Shown here piece by piece: positions 37,047 to 45,192 of a stretch of 64,000 bases of DNA. The notes under the pieces are model-generated. The model was not told the DNA's origin. It saw nothing but the letters and a program-made list of their open reading frames with translations, and made no database searches. Numbering within the stretch: position 1 is the stretch's first letter; each line of letters begins with the position of its first letter. Location of the stretch: contig NC_013082.1 of the NCBI RefSeq assembly GCF_000142805.1, positions 1,488,001-1,552,000 on the forward strand, written 5' to 3'. The position numbers and the translations under genes were made by a program. The DNA is from Lachancea thermotolerans CBS 6340. Taxonomy: Eukaryota > Ascomycota > Saccharomycetes > Saccharomycetales > Saccharomycetaceae.

Positions 37047-38393
37047 TTACACGCAGCAGGCGGCTCTACCGCTGCTGTCCCCGGGGTCGAGGGGCTTTGA
37101 TATGTCGATTGTCTTTGGGGGCTCCTTCGATCTTCTGCGCACGATGGTGGAGCCCCTTCTCTCGATCTCCATGGGGACGTCGGCCGGAATGGCGACCGGG
37201 CCGCAGGAGTCGCAGGAGTGGGCCTGGGCCTGGGCCTGGGTCGGCGTCGGAGTGGGCGTGCGGGTTGAAGTCGAGGCGCGCGTGTGCGTGGGCCGCGGCG
37301 AGTCGCCGTGGCGGTGGAGGTCGTCCTCGTAGCACCCGTGCTCGGCCAGGTCCTTGATGATGATGTTGAAGGTGCGCTCGACGACCTGGTGCCACTTGCA
37401 GCTCACCTCGAAATTGCCAGCAATCTTGACGCCGTGTTTCTGCTCGGCCTCGGCGATGAGCCGCAGCACGTCCTCGTGGGTCACCTGGCGCACCTTGTAG
37501 AGATCGATCTTGTTCCCGACGAGGTAGAGCCGCAGCTTCTTGTCGCCCGCGCAGCAGTTGAGCACCTCCTGGAGCCAGTAGTCGAGGCAGTTGTGGAAGC
37601 TCTTGCGGCTGCAGATATCGTAGCTGAGCAGGATGCCGTGGGAGCCCTTGTACAGGGAGGGGATCATCGCGTTTCTGTAGCGTTCCTGACCAGCAGTATC
37701 CCACATGGTGACCTTGAAGTAGCGGTGGTCGATGTTGACGAGGTTGGTGCGGATGTCGACGCCGATGGTGCTGCGGGTGTCGATGATGATCTCGTTAGGG
37801 TCCTCGCGCGGCGGCGCGTCGGGGCTCAGGCCCGCCGCGTCGGGGTCCTCGGAGAGCGATGGCGCGTCGCGCGCGGCGGCGGGGTGCGTGAAGAGCTCCT
37901 CGTAGTCGTTGAGGCTGTAGCGCTTGCGCTTCTCGATGGTCTTGAGGTTCTGGATGCGCTTGTGGCGGCGCGCCTGCAGCGAGGGCGCGCGCGCGCTGTC
38001 CTTGGCGAAGAGGCTGACCTGCGACCGCGTGGGCAGCTCGTTGCAGTAGCTGAGGATCATCGCGGTTTTGCCGACCGTGGCGTCGCCGATCAGGAGCAGC
38101 TTGATGGACGAGGAGTCCGCGAGCGAGTCGAGCGACACGTTGCGCTGGTCGTCGTTGGGGATCCGGTAAAACGACTGCCCGGCGGCAGTTGCGGCGGTGG
38201 CGGCGCTGCCGCCACTGCTGGCGCCGCCGATGAGCCCGTACGCGGACGAGGGCCGCGCGGAGTGCGCGCGCGCAGACGCCGGCCGCACCGCGGGCGCCTG
38301 TTCTGCGAAGGGAAACGCGCCGAGCGACGGCGACGCGGGCGACGCCGGCGCGGAGAAGTTGATCGAGTAGCGTTTCCTCCTGGAGTCTGACAT
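37047..38393 (-). CDS. YPT11: Rab-type GTPase of mitochondrial inheritance
   Basis: 448 residues from the ATG at 38393; S. cerevisiae Ypt11 is about 417. The start is chosen because MSDSRRKRYSINF matches the family N-terminus; the 25 upstream codons are read-through. Ypt11 binds the Myo2 tail to move mitochondria and Golgi into the bud. P-loop GDATVGKT at 103-110; a long family-specific insertion follows; then IGVDIRTNLVNIDHRYFKVTMWDTAGQERY, VGNKIDLYKVRQVTHEDV and EVSCKWHQVVERTFN. The tail ends in CCV for double prenylation. The N-terminus and tail carry Ala/Pro- and Thr/Pro-rich expansions typical of this G+C island. Confidence 0.95.
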   Translation of the reverse strand: MSDSRRKRYSINFSAPASPASPSLGAFPFAEQAPAVRPASARAHSARPSSAYGLIGGASSGGSAATAATAAGQSFYRIPNDDQRNVSLDSLADSSSIKLLLIGDATVGKTAMILSYCNELPTRSQVSLFAKDSARAPSLQARRHKRIQNLKTIEKRKRYSLNDYEELFTHPAAARDAPSLSEDPDAAGLSPDAPPREDPNEIIIDTRSTIGVDIRTNLVNIDHRYFKVTMWDTAGQERYRNAMIPSLYKGSHGILLSYDICSRKSFHNCLDYWLQEVLNCCAGDKKLRLYLVGNKIDLYKVRQVTHEDVLRLIAEAEQKHGVKIAGNFEVSCKWHQVVERTFNIIIKDLAEHGCYEDDLHRHGDSPRPTHTRASTSTRTPTPTPTQAQAQAHSCDSCGPVAIPADVPMEIERRGSTIVRRRSKEPPKTIDISKPLDPGDSSGRAACCV

Positions 38394-38630
38394 TAGCGTG
38401 AGGCAGGGATCGGGCTGCGCATGCGATGTGCAGCGTGGGGGCGGAGAGAGGGAGATCGGGCGTGCCAACGGTGCAGCTGTGGGAGGAAGCCAAATTTTTC
38501 AGGATCCCAAAGAATGGGTTCTGGGCGCGGGGGTCTCCGGGATATCGTGGGGGACGGGGGGCGCGCGGCGAGCGCGCGGAGCGGTGTGTATATTGTCTTC
38601 TACGTACTGTCGATCTGTGTACTGCGCGCT

Positions 38631-38663
38631 GGCTCCTCGCCGGCTCCTCGCCGGCTCCTCGCG
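38631..38663 (+). repeat. Three-copy 11-bp tandem repeat after TRM13
   Basis: GGCTCCTCGCC at 38631-38641 and 38642-38652, and GGCTCCTCGCG at 38653-38663, beginning 5 bp past the TRM13 stop codon (minus strand). It lies in the TRM13 3' UTR between TRM13 and the YPT11 promoter. Confidence 0.85.
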
Positions 38664-38668
38664 AAGCG

Positions 38669-40273
38669 CTACGCGGCCTCGCCCGCGCCCGCGCTCTCCC
38701 GCACCACCACCATCGCCACGTTCTCCAGCGACACCGCCGGCTCCACGTACCTCACCAGCGACACCCGGTACCCGCGCTCCCGTAGAAACCGCGCCCGGCC
38801 CTCGTCGATCACGCGCCGCGCGCACTCGCCCAGCCGCTCGCGCTCCGCGACGCTTAGCTCCGTGAAGTGGCCGCCTACCTCCGCGTCCGCCACGCCGGCC
38901 CGCCGCCCGCACACGGCCCACGTCGCGATCTTCTTCAGCGCCCGGAAGAACGCCGCGTACGCGAGCCCAGACTCTTGCGCCAGCGGCTCCACGTACGCCC
39001 GGTTCACGTACTGCTTCGCGTCGCACACGTGCCGGCAGCACATCGCGATCACCATGCCGCGGAGCCGCCGCGCGCGGCGGTGCAGCGCGTCGCTGTTCAC
39101 ACAGCAGCGCAGCGTGAGGTCCGTGGCGACGCCGCACAGGTGCTTGGAGATGGCGACGCAGTCGCCGGCGTCGGCGCCGGCGGCGGCAGCGTCAACATCG
39201 GCGGCTACATCGGCGGCAGCGTCCGCGTCGGCGCCGGCCGCGCGCGCCTCCAGCAGCCGGTCCACGACCAGGTCCTTGATGTCGATCTTCTTGCGCAGCA
39301 CGTGCGCGTACGCAGGCTGCTGCGCGGGCCGGTCTGCGGCGTAGAGCTCGTCCAGGTCGTCGCGGAACTTCTTGTCGAACTTCATGCGGTTGGACGCGCG
39401 GTCCACCAGCACGAAGCGAGGCGGCTCGGGCGCGCGCGCGGGGTCCAGCGCCGTTTGGTGTGCGAACACGCTCTGGTTGACGTAGCGCGAGAGCTCGGCG
39501 CGGCCGCAGCCGAACTCCAGGAACGTGAGCGGGTCGCGCGCGTCGCGTGGAAACAGGCCCGCGTCCAGCATGTGCTGGATCAGCGACGACTGCTGGCACG
39601 CGTGCTTGCGGGAGCCCTGAAGCTGCGGGAAGCGGCGCGACTCGACGGCGGCGTTGTGCTTGGCCACGAGTGGCAGCGCGGCGGCGAGGCCCGCGGCGGC
39701 GTAGCGGCGGAGCACGGGGATAGCCGCAAGCACGGCGGCTTGGTCGTCGGGGTCCGCGGCTGCGTTTGCGTTTGCGTTTCCAGGGTCCGCGGCTGCGGGC
39801 TCCGCGGCTGCGAGATCCGCGGGATCGGCGGCTCCGGCGGCTCCGACCTCGGCGGCCCCGCGCTCAGGGTCCGCGTTGTAGTCCGCGCGGAACCAGGGCT
39901 CCTCGGCCGCGCGCGGCCGCGCCGCCTGCTTCGTCGTGTTGCACTTGCGCGTGTGCCGCGCTACGTCCTTCTCCCACACCGTGTGGCGCGGGTCCAGCGG
40001 GCACGGCACACGGCGGCCCTTGGCGCTCGGCGGCTGCGCCGCGCCCTGCAGCTGGTTCAGGTGCTCCGAGCAGTACGCCACGCCCGGCCGCCGCGACATG
40101 CCGCAGCGTCGCTGTTTCTTCTCCAGGTAGAACTCGCACTGCAACCGCTGCGCGGCAGCCGGTACGGCTGCCGTGCCGGCGGGGCAAGCCCGCTTGACCG
40201 GGCGCGCTCTGCGCTCCGCGGCTGCGCTAGCGTCTCTGGCCTCTTTGGCCTCTCCAGCCTCTCTATCGGTCAT
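38669..40273 (-). CDS. TRM13: tRNA 2'-O-methyltransferase, position 4
   Basis: 534 residues from the ATG at 40273; an ATG 42 bp upstream (40315) would add 14. S. cerevisiae Trm13 is about 476. It 2'-O-methylates residue 4 of tRNA-His, -Gly and -Pro. The N-terminus has a Cys/His finger (CEFYLEKKQRRCG, then YCSEHL) and a U11-48K-like CHHC finger (CPLDPRHTVWEKDVARHTRKC without its flanks). The methyltransferase core includes FLEFGCGRAELSRYV, FVLVDRASNRMKFD and AISKHLCGVATDLTLRC. Ala/Asp-rich inserts at about residues 150-185 and 370-390 explain the extra length. It is divergent from MDH2. Confidence 0.94.
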   Translation of the reverse strand: MTDREAGEAKEARDASAAAERRARPVKRACPAGTAAVPAAAQRLQCEFYLEKKQRRCGMSRRPGVAYCSEHLNQLQGAAQPPSAKGRRVPCPLDPRHTVWEKDVARHTRKCNTTKQAARPRAAEEPWFRADYNADPERGAAEVGAAGAADPADLAAAEPAAADPGNANANAAADPDDQAAVLAAIPVLRRYAAAGLAAALPLVAKHNAAVESRRFPQLQGSRKHACQQSSLIQHMLDAGLFPRDARDPLTFLEFGCGRAELSRYVNQSVFAHQTALDPARAPEPPRFVLVDRASNRMKFDKKFRDDLDELYAADRPAQQPAYAHVLRKKIDIKDLVVDRLLEARAAGADADAAADVAADVDAAAAGADAGDCVAISKHLCGVATDLTLRCCVNSDALHRRARRLRGMVIAMCCRHVCDAKQYVNRAYVEPLAQESGLAYAAFFRALKKIATWAVCGRRAGVADAEVGGHFTELSVAERERLGECARRVIDEGRARFLRERGYRVSLVRYVEPAVSLENVAMVVVRESAGAGEAA

Positions 40274-40814
40274 CTCTGGGCGGTTGCGCTCTGGCGGCCA
40301 TGGGAGCCCGCCCATCGAGCTCGCTGCATAAGTTTTTCACGCGCGACAAGCATTCTGCACGGCTGATCACGTGCATCAAGCGTTCTGCACGGCCGATCAT
40401 GCGGACGGCAGCAACCTCCGCGCCCGTCGGGTGGTACGACGCACGCACGCACAGCGCGTACGCGTATCAGCGCGTATCGGTGTGCCGGCGGCCAGGGAGT
40501 AAAGGGGGCGGCGGGGCCAGATCAGACCCGTATCGCCGGGCAGCCAGGCCCTGTGCGTGCGTCGCGCGGGCCGCCCCCCCTCCCTCGTATCAGCGGACAC
40601 GCGATGCCGTAATCAGCGCTGGCGCGGACGAAAGCATACGAGCGGCGCCGTCTCCGGCGTCAGTGCGCTCCAAAGCACGCGCTCTTCGGCCCCTCGTACC
40701 CGCAGCGGTCGCAGGGGTCGCAGCGCGCACTGCTGCTCGGGCCCCGTGGGCCAAAGGGCAGACCGCGCCGTTAGGGCTCGGCCGCGCGCCTCGCGTCGCG
40801 CCCCCTGCGCAGCC

Positions 40815-40822
40815 TATATAAA
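40815..40822 (+). promoter_or_regulatory. TATA box of MDH2
   Basis: TATATAAA stands out in very G+C-rich DNA, 274 bp before the MDH2 ATG. MDH2 is strongly glucose-repressed in S. cerevisiae, which fits a TATA-driven promoter. The long distance implies a 5' leader of about 200 bases that contains the ACGC repeat. Confidence 0.55.
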
Positions 40823-40942
40823 CGGAGCCCGCGCAGCGCTGTCCAGAACGGCCCCAGCACTCACGCATCGCATAGCATAGCAAACACCGCTGGAAGTTGA
40901 TCACGCCGAATACCTTCAGCAGCCCCAATCGCACGCAAGTTT

Positions 40943-40962
40943 ACGCACGCACGCACGCACGC
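40943..40962 (+). repeat. (ACGC)5 microsatellite upstream of MDH2
   Basis: Five perfect ACGC units followed by ACAC, 134-153 bp before the MDH2 ATG, probably in the 5' leader. Expected to vary in length. Confidence 0.85.
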
Positions 40963-41095
40963 ACACGTGCCTAGCCCCCTCCGCAGACAGCCCCCCAGCT
41001 TCTCCGCGGACCCCCCCAAACGCCTTCCCCGCGTTCCTTTTCTCGCCGCGCACGCCGCACGAGAAGCCCCCCTCCCCCCACACACCGCGCTCGCC

Positions 41096-42283
41096 ATGCC
41101 GCACCACACAGGCGCGCAGCCCGCGGTTAAAGTCGCCGTGCTCGGCGCCGGCGGCGGCATCGGACAGACGCTGTCGCTGCTGCTCAAGACGGGCCTGGCG
41201 CCCGCTAGCGTCGCGCAGCAGCGTCGCGTACACATCGCGCTGTACGACGTGAACCGCGACGCCGTCGCCGGCGCCGCCACGGACCTCTCGCACATCGACA
41301 CGCCCGTTTCCGTGTCGTGGCACGCGCCCGAGCCCGCAGGCGCGGACGCGCTCGCAGACCCGCTGCAGGCGTGCCTGGCGGGTGCGCAGCTCGTGGTGAT
41401 CCCCGCGGGCGTGCCGCGCAAGCCCGGCATGACACGTGACGACCTCTTCAACATCAACGCGCAGATCGTGCGCACGCTGGCCGGCGGCATCGCGCGCCAC
41501 TGCGACCTGGCGCACGTGTTCGTGCTGCTGATCTCGAACCCCGTCAACTCGCTGGTGCCCGTGCTGGTGGAAACGCTGACACAGCACTGCGGCGCGGACG
41601 CGGCGCTGGCGGCACAGATCCCGCGCAGGGCCTTCGGCCTGACGCAGCTGGACGCGGTGCGCGCCTCCAGCTTCCTGCACCAGGCGCTGGACTGCGAGCC
41701 CTCGGAGACCGCCGTGGTGCCTGTGGTCGGCGGTCACTCGGGCAACACAATTCTGCCGCTGTTCTCGCAGGCGCGCATCGAGCCCGCGCGCGGGTCCGGC
41801 GCGGCGGCCGAGAGCCGGACTAGCACTAAGGCGGGCGCCAAGATCGGCGCCAAGTCCGGTGCGACGGCGATGCCCGCGCTCGACCCCGACGTGCGCCAGC
41901 GCCTCGTGCACCGCGTGCAGTTCGGCGGCGACGAGGTCGTGCGCGCCAAAAACGGCGCCGGCAGCGCCACGCTCTCCATGGCGTACGCGGGCGCGCAGGT
42001 GGCGTGCAAGTTCGCCGAGATGCTGCTGGGCGCGCGCGGCGAGGTGCGCGACACGCTGTACGCCAAGGTCGACGGTCACGTGCCCCTCGATGCGATCACC
42101 GAGCACGTCGGCTACTTCTCCGTGCCGCTGACCGTCACCGCCGCGCAGGGCGCGGCCCACGCCGACACGCACGTGCTGGAGCAGATGGATGCGTACGAGC
42201 GCGAGCAGCTGTGGCCGGCGTGCCTCGCGGAGCTGCGCGAGAGCGTCGACCGCGGGCTCGAGTGGGCGCACGCGCACAGGTGA
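41096..42283 (+). CDS. MDH2: Cytosolic malate dehydrogenase
   Basis: 395 residues from the ATG at 41096; S. cerevisiae Mdh2 is about 377. It interconverts malate and oxaloacetate with NAD for gluconeogenesis and the glyoxylate cycle. NAD loop VLGAGGGIGQTLSLLLK, DLSHIDTPVSV, substrate arginine loop IPAGVPRKPGMTRDDLFN, ISNPVNSLVP and catalytic-histidine motif GGHSGNTILPLFSQ. There is no peroxisomal SKL end, and the protein starts MPH, so the mature N-terminal proline used for GID-dependent degradation in S. cerevisiae is kept. A Lys/Gly/Ala insertion near residues 235-260 is unusual. It lies in the G+C island and is followed by BXI1. Confidence 0.95.
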   Translation: MPHHTGAQPAVKVAVLGAGGGIGQTLSLLLKTGLAPASVAQQRRVHIALYDVNRDAVAGAATDLSHIDTPVSVSWHAPEPAGADALADPLQACLAGAQLVVIPAGVPRKPGMTRDDLFNINAQIVRTLAGGIARHCDLAHVFVLLISNPVNSLVPVLVETLTQHCGADAALAAQIPRRAFGLTQLDAVRASSFLHQALDCEPSETAVVPVVGGHSGNTILPLFSQARIEPARGSGAAAESRTSTKAGAKIGAKSGATAMPALDPDVRQRLVHRVQFGGDEVVRAKNGAGSATLSMAYAGAQVACKFAEMLLGARGEVRDTLYAKVDGHVPLDAITEHVGYFSVPLTVTAAQGAAHADTHVLEQMDAYEREQLWPACLAELRESVDRGLEWAHAHR

Positions 42284-42361
42284 GCCCCGCGGCGCGCATA
42301 GCTAGGATGATATGTAGGGCTGAAATACTATATGGCAAGAAGTGGAAGAGAGGCAGGCGGT

Positions 42362-42462
42362 CACGTGCCAGACGTGTGTCACGTGAGTGCTGACTGTTTC
42401 ACGTGATGAAAATCGCACAGCGCGCGGTCACGTGACACTTGCGCGCAGTGCTCCCCCACGTG
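42362..42462. promoter_or_regulatory. Cluster of five CACGTG E-boxes between MDH2 and BXI1
   Basis: CACGTG at 42362-42367, 42380-42385, 42400-42405, 42429-42434 and 42457-42462. Start-to-start distances are 18, 20, 29 and 28 bp. Three are full TCACGTGA palindromes (second, third, fourth), which favours Cbf1 over Pho4. They lie 73-173 bp upstream of the BXI1 ATG, so they probably act on BXI1. Confidence 0.8.
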
Positions 42463-42534
42463 ACACCCATCTCCTACTTGTTGCTCGCCGGCGCCCCACC
42501 CCTTCCGTCGCCCCCTCCATCGGCACCACAGGCA

Positions 42535-43491
42535 ATGAAAGACTCCGCAGACACCTCGCTGCCCGCTCCACCAGCCTACACCGACGCCGCCGCGCCCTCC
42601 AAGGGCACCGGCCCCAGCGCGGCCACCGCCGCTGCCGCCAGCCCGCCTCCCGCCTCGCCCTCCTACTACCAGACAGATGAGACCCGCGATTTCATCCCCG
42701 ACGACTTCAAGTTCTCCACTACCGTGGTCTCCTGCGAGCCCGTCGTGCGCCGCTGGTTCATGCGCAAGGTCTACACCCTTCTGTCCTGCCAGATCCTGTT
42801 CTCCTTCGCCTTCAGCGCCTGGGTCAGCCACACACCCGGCGTCCAGGCGTTCATTCTCCGCAAGCAGTGGCTCTTCTTCCTCGCCATGTTCGGCGGCCTT
42901 GTCAGCTGCGTCTGGCTCACGCTCGCGCCCCGCGCCGAGGACGTCGCCCAGGAGCCGCTCCTGACTCCCACTGGCGACGGCGCCTCCGCGGACCCCGCCC
43001 GCGCGCCCGCCCGCGCGCCCTGGTACTGTCTGTCGTACCGCGGCCAGCTCGCCCTGCTCGGCTTCTTCACCTTCTGCGAGGCCTACACGCTCTCGCTCGT
43101 CACAGTCGCCTACAACTCGCAGCTTATCCTGAGCGCCATGCTCATCACGGGCGTCGTGGTCGTCGCGGTCACGGCCATGGCGCTCTCGGACCGCTTCGAG
43201 TCCACTGTCACCCACTCCAGCTCCATCTACTACTGGCTCAACATAGCCCTGTGGCTTCTCATCGGCGTCGGCTTCTCGTCCCTGTTCTTCGGCATGAACT
43301 CCACGATCGATCTGATCTACAGCTGGCTCGGCGCCACGGTTTTCACCATCTACCTCTTCATCGACACCCAGATGATCTTCCGCAAGGTGTACCCGGACGA
43401 GGAGATCCGCTGTGCGATGATGCTCTACCTGGACATCATCAACCTGTTCCTATATATCCTGCGCATCCTGGGCCGCAACCGCGACGACTGA
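42535..43491 (+). CDS. BXI1: Bax inhibitor-1 family (TMBIM) membrane protein
   Basis: 318 residues from the ATG at 42535; S. cerevisiae Bxi1/Ybh3 is about 297. The frame upstream has no ATG. It is a multi-pass protein of ER, vacuole or mitochondria linked to calcium and stress responses. Family motifs: the Pro-rich N-terminus with PPAYTD, then FIPDDFKFSTTVVSCEP; about seven membrane segments; and the conserved end FIDTQMIFRKVYPDEEIRCA and MLYLDIINLFLYILRILG. An Ala/Pro-rich loop (about residues 140-160) bears the mark of the G+C island. It is convergent with RPL25, and the G+C island stops at its end. Confidence 0.95.
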   Translation: MKDSADTSLPAPPAYTDAAAPSKGTGPSAATAAAASPPPASPSYYQTDETRDFIPDDFKFSTTVVSCEPVVRRWFMRKVYTLLSCQILFSFAFSAWVSHTPGVQAFILRKQWLFFLAMFGGLVSCVWLTLAPRAEDVAQEPLLTPTGDGASADPARAPARAPWYCLSYRGQLALLGFFTFCEAYTLSLVTVAYNSQLILSAMLITGVVVVAVTAMALSDRFESTVTHSSSIYYWLNIALWLLIGVGFSSLFFGMNSTIDLIYSWLGATVFTIYLFIDTQMIFRKVYPDEEIRCAMMLYLDIINLFLYILRILGRNRDD

Positions 43492-43577
43492 GCGATGGCT
43501 CCTCCCCTACGTATACATCCAAAATGAATAAACGCTGTTGTATTAAAATTTGCTACATATACATCAAACGAGTTAGC

Positions 43578-44356
43578 TTAAATGTAACCAATTCTGTTGG
43601 CAATGTCCAAAGCATCGTAGTCGGCGGTCAATCTGACGTAGGCCTTCTTGGTGCCGTTTGGTCTAACCAGGGTGTTGACGGATCTGACGTCGACCTCGTA
43701 CAAGTCCTTGACGGCCTTCTTGATCTGGTGCTTGTTAGACTTGATAGAGACCTGGAAAACCAAGGTGTTGCCGTCCTCGACCTTCTTCATGGCAGTCTCG
43801 GAGGTGATTGGCTGCTCGATGACCTTGTAGGAGTCCAGTCTGTTGTAGTGTGGCACGGACTTGGAGGCGTACGCAGGACGTCTGGCCAGCTTCAAAGTCT
43901 TAGGCAAACGGAAGGTGGCCGAGGTTCTGACCTTCAAAGCCTTCTTACCGTTAGAACCCTTGACAACAGCCTTCTTGGCAGCAGTAGCCTTAGCTGCAAA
44001 GATGTTAGTATACGATCGCAGACCCGCGCGAGTGTTTAATGGGAACGGACCTGGGCCACCGGCGCGCACCGTACGCAATAACTTGGTAAACTTCATACGC
44101 AGCAGCAGCAGCACTGGTCCCGCGGAATGCTTCCAGCTTGAAGCCAGGCTGCGAACGCACTGGCGTCCTCATGTTCGTGTGCTTCTCTCAACGTACCTCC
44201 CAACATCCGGGCCGTCTTCGGGGGCCATTCATTCAAAAACTAGTGAATTTCGCAGTGCGCTCCTTCTTCCTCTCGGGCCGTAGTTCACCTTCGGTCGTTC
44301 CTCGATTCCCACTCGTGTTCCCACTTTCAATCTCTTAACATACTAGATGGAGCCAT
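43578..44356 (-). CDS. RPL25: 60S ribosomal protein uL23 (spliced, one intron)
   Basis: Two exons: exon 1 at 44344-44356 (13 nt, MAPS plus one base), exon 2 at 43578-43993 (416 nt). The intron 43994-44343 has GTATGT at the 5' site, TACTAAC at 44004-44010 and a TTTGCAG end. The product is 142 residues, exactly the S. cerevisiae length, beginning [17 protein letters not shown] and ending [13 protein letters not shown]. It sits at the polypeptide exit tunnel, binding SRP and chaperones. Codon use is strongly biased. Two Rap1-like sites lie 350-385 bp upstream. The exon 2 frame runs open into the intron and would give a falsely extended protein if the intron were missed. Confidence 0.97.
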
Positions 44357-45192
44357 TATTGTATGATCTATATGCCTTCTGAAGCCTCTAACGCAGTGTC
44401 AACTTTACAACTTTTGATGAATATGAAAAAGTCCTATCCAAGCCCCTCCACTACCCGCTCAGCAGGCAACATTCCGCCCACGCGCTGGGCAGTCCCCCGG
44501 CGGGGCAGAGGGACCGCTGGGGGAGAGTGTGGTTTCCACGGTCTGCCCAGGGGTCGAAGCTCCAGGCAGAGACTGCAACTGGGCCCAGCCTGGACCATGC
44601 CCCTAGGCCCAGCACGCTCCGCCTACACACGCCCTACATACGCATACCTCTTGCACCAGCACCAGCAACATCTTTTTTCTCCACGCGGATTTTTTACAGT
44701 TCAAAATGAATGGGTGCTAGTTTGTTTCATATGTATGGGTGGACTCTGGAAACAGTCACACTGTCTGGAACTAGAAGATCTGCCGCACCTGTGAATCCGA
44801 GCGAGCGTAAACGAGGTCTCAGATATGAGGCGGACCAAGTGCTCCTTTCGTGGTGATCCCGAGGATGTAGAGCGGGAGTTAGCGAACTCTTCCAAACGCC
44901 GGGATTCTTGTCCCGTAGATACGGCTATCAGGTCCCGCTTAGCAACAGCAGGCGAACGGGCTATCGCCCCGAGTTCGCGACGGGCGTCGGGGCCCTCGAC
45001 TGGGGTCTCTCTGTCACTGGTGTTTCCAGCTATTCAAGATGCCTGTTCCTGTGTACGAATGGCGAGTAGAGCTCCAGAATTGGTGCTCGACAGCGCTCAG
45101 AGACACTACGAAGACGCCCTGTTCAATCGAAATATATCTTAAGGTTCCTATATACACGTAGTCATTTCGCTGCTCGCCGGTCCTCCGCACGC
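44357..45192. other. RPL25 promoter / MRPS18 3' region
   Basis: 836 bp between co-oriented minus-strand genes. Paired Rap1-like sites at 44705-44742 are the only clear features. A 143-codon plus-strand frame here has no recognisable content. Confidence 0.6.
44705..44742 (-). promoter_or_regulatory. Paired Rap1-like sites of RPL25
   Basis: Minus strand reads GCACCCATTCATT (44705-44717) and CCACCCATACATA (44730-44742), both matching the Rap1 core ACCCANNCAY, same orientation, 25 bp apart and 349-386 bp upstream of the RPL25 start. Two co-oriented Rap1 sites at such spacing are the hallmark of S. cerevisiae-type ribosomal protein promoters. Confidence 0.75.

Larger units (their letters stand above)
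40274..41095. other. G+C-rich divergent promoter between TRM13 and MDH2
   Basis: 822 bp without gene, G+C-rich throughout (45/60 at 40681-40740). It holds a TATA box and an (ACGC) microsatellite. The MDH2 frame is open back to about 40967 without any ATG. I looked for carbon-source-response elements expected for MDH2 and found no full match. Confidence 0.6.
37000..43500. other. Sharply bounded G+C-rich island
   Basis: Coding and non-coding DNA across YPT11, TRM13, MDH2 and BXI1 is strongly G+C-rich. Hand counts: 44/60 at 39421-39480 (coding), 45/60 at 40681-40740 (spacer), 52/60 at 42961-43020 (coding), against 29/60 at 50401-50460 in KRI1. It ends abruptly at the BXI1 stop; RPL25, 90 bp on, is ordinary. 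Gene order is conserved through it, so it is a local compositional shift rather than inserted foreign DNA. Confidence 0.85.

Noticed and set aside
37284-38390. 368-codon frame antisense to YPT11
   Set aside because: Stop codons are rare in very G+C-rich DNA. The frame mirrors a well-conserved gene and has no recognisable protein motifs.
38867-40366. 499-codon frame antisense to TRM13
   Set aside because: Same reason: a G+C-driven shadow frame with Arg/Val/Ala-dominated nonsense.
40916-42277. 453-codon frame antisense to MDH2
   Set aside because: A G+C-driven shadow of MDH2; His/Arg/Val-rich with no domain.
37000-43500. Horizontal transfer as the cause of the G+C-rich segment
   Set aside because: All four genes are the orthologues expected at this place from both sister regions of S. 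cerevisiae, in order and orientation, and spacers share the bias.
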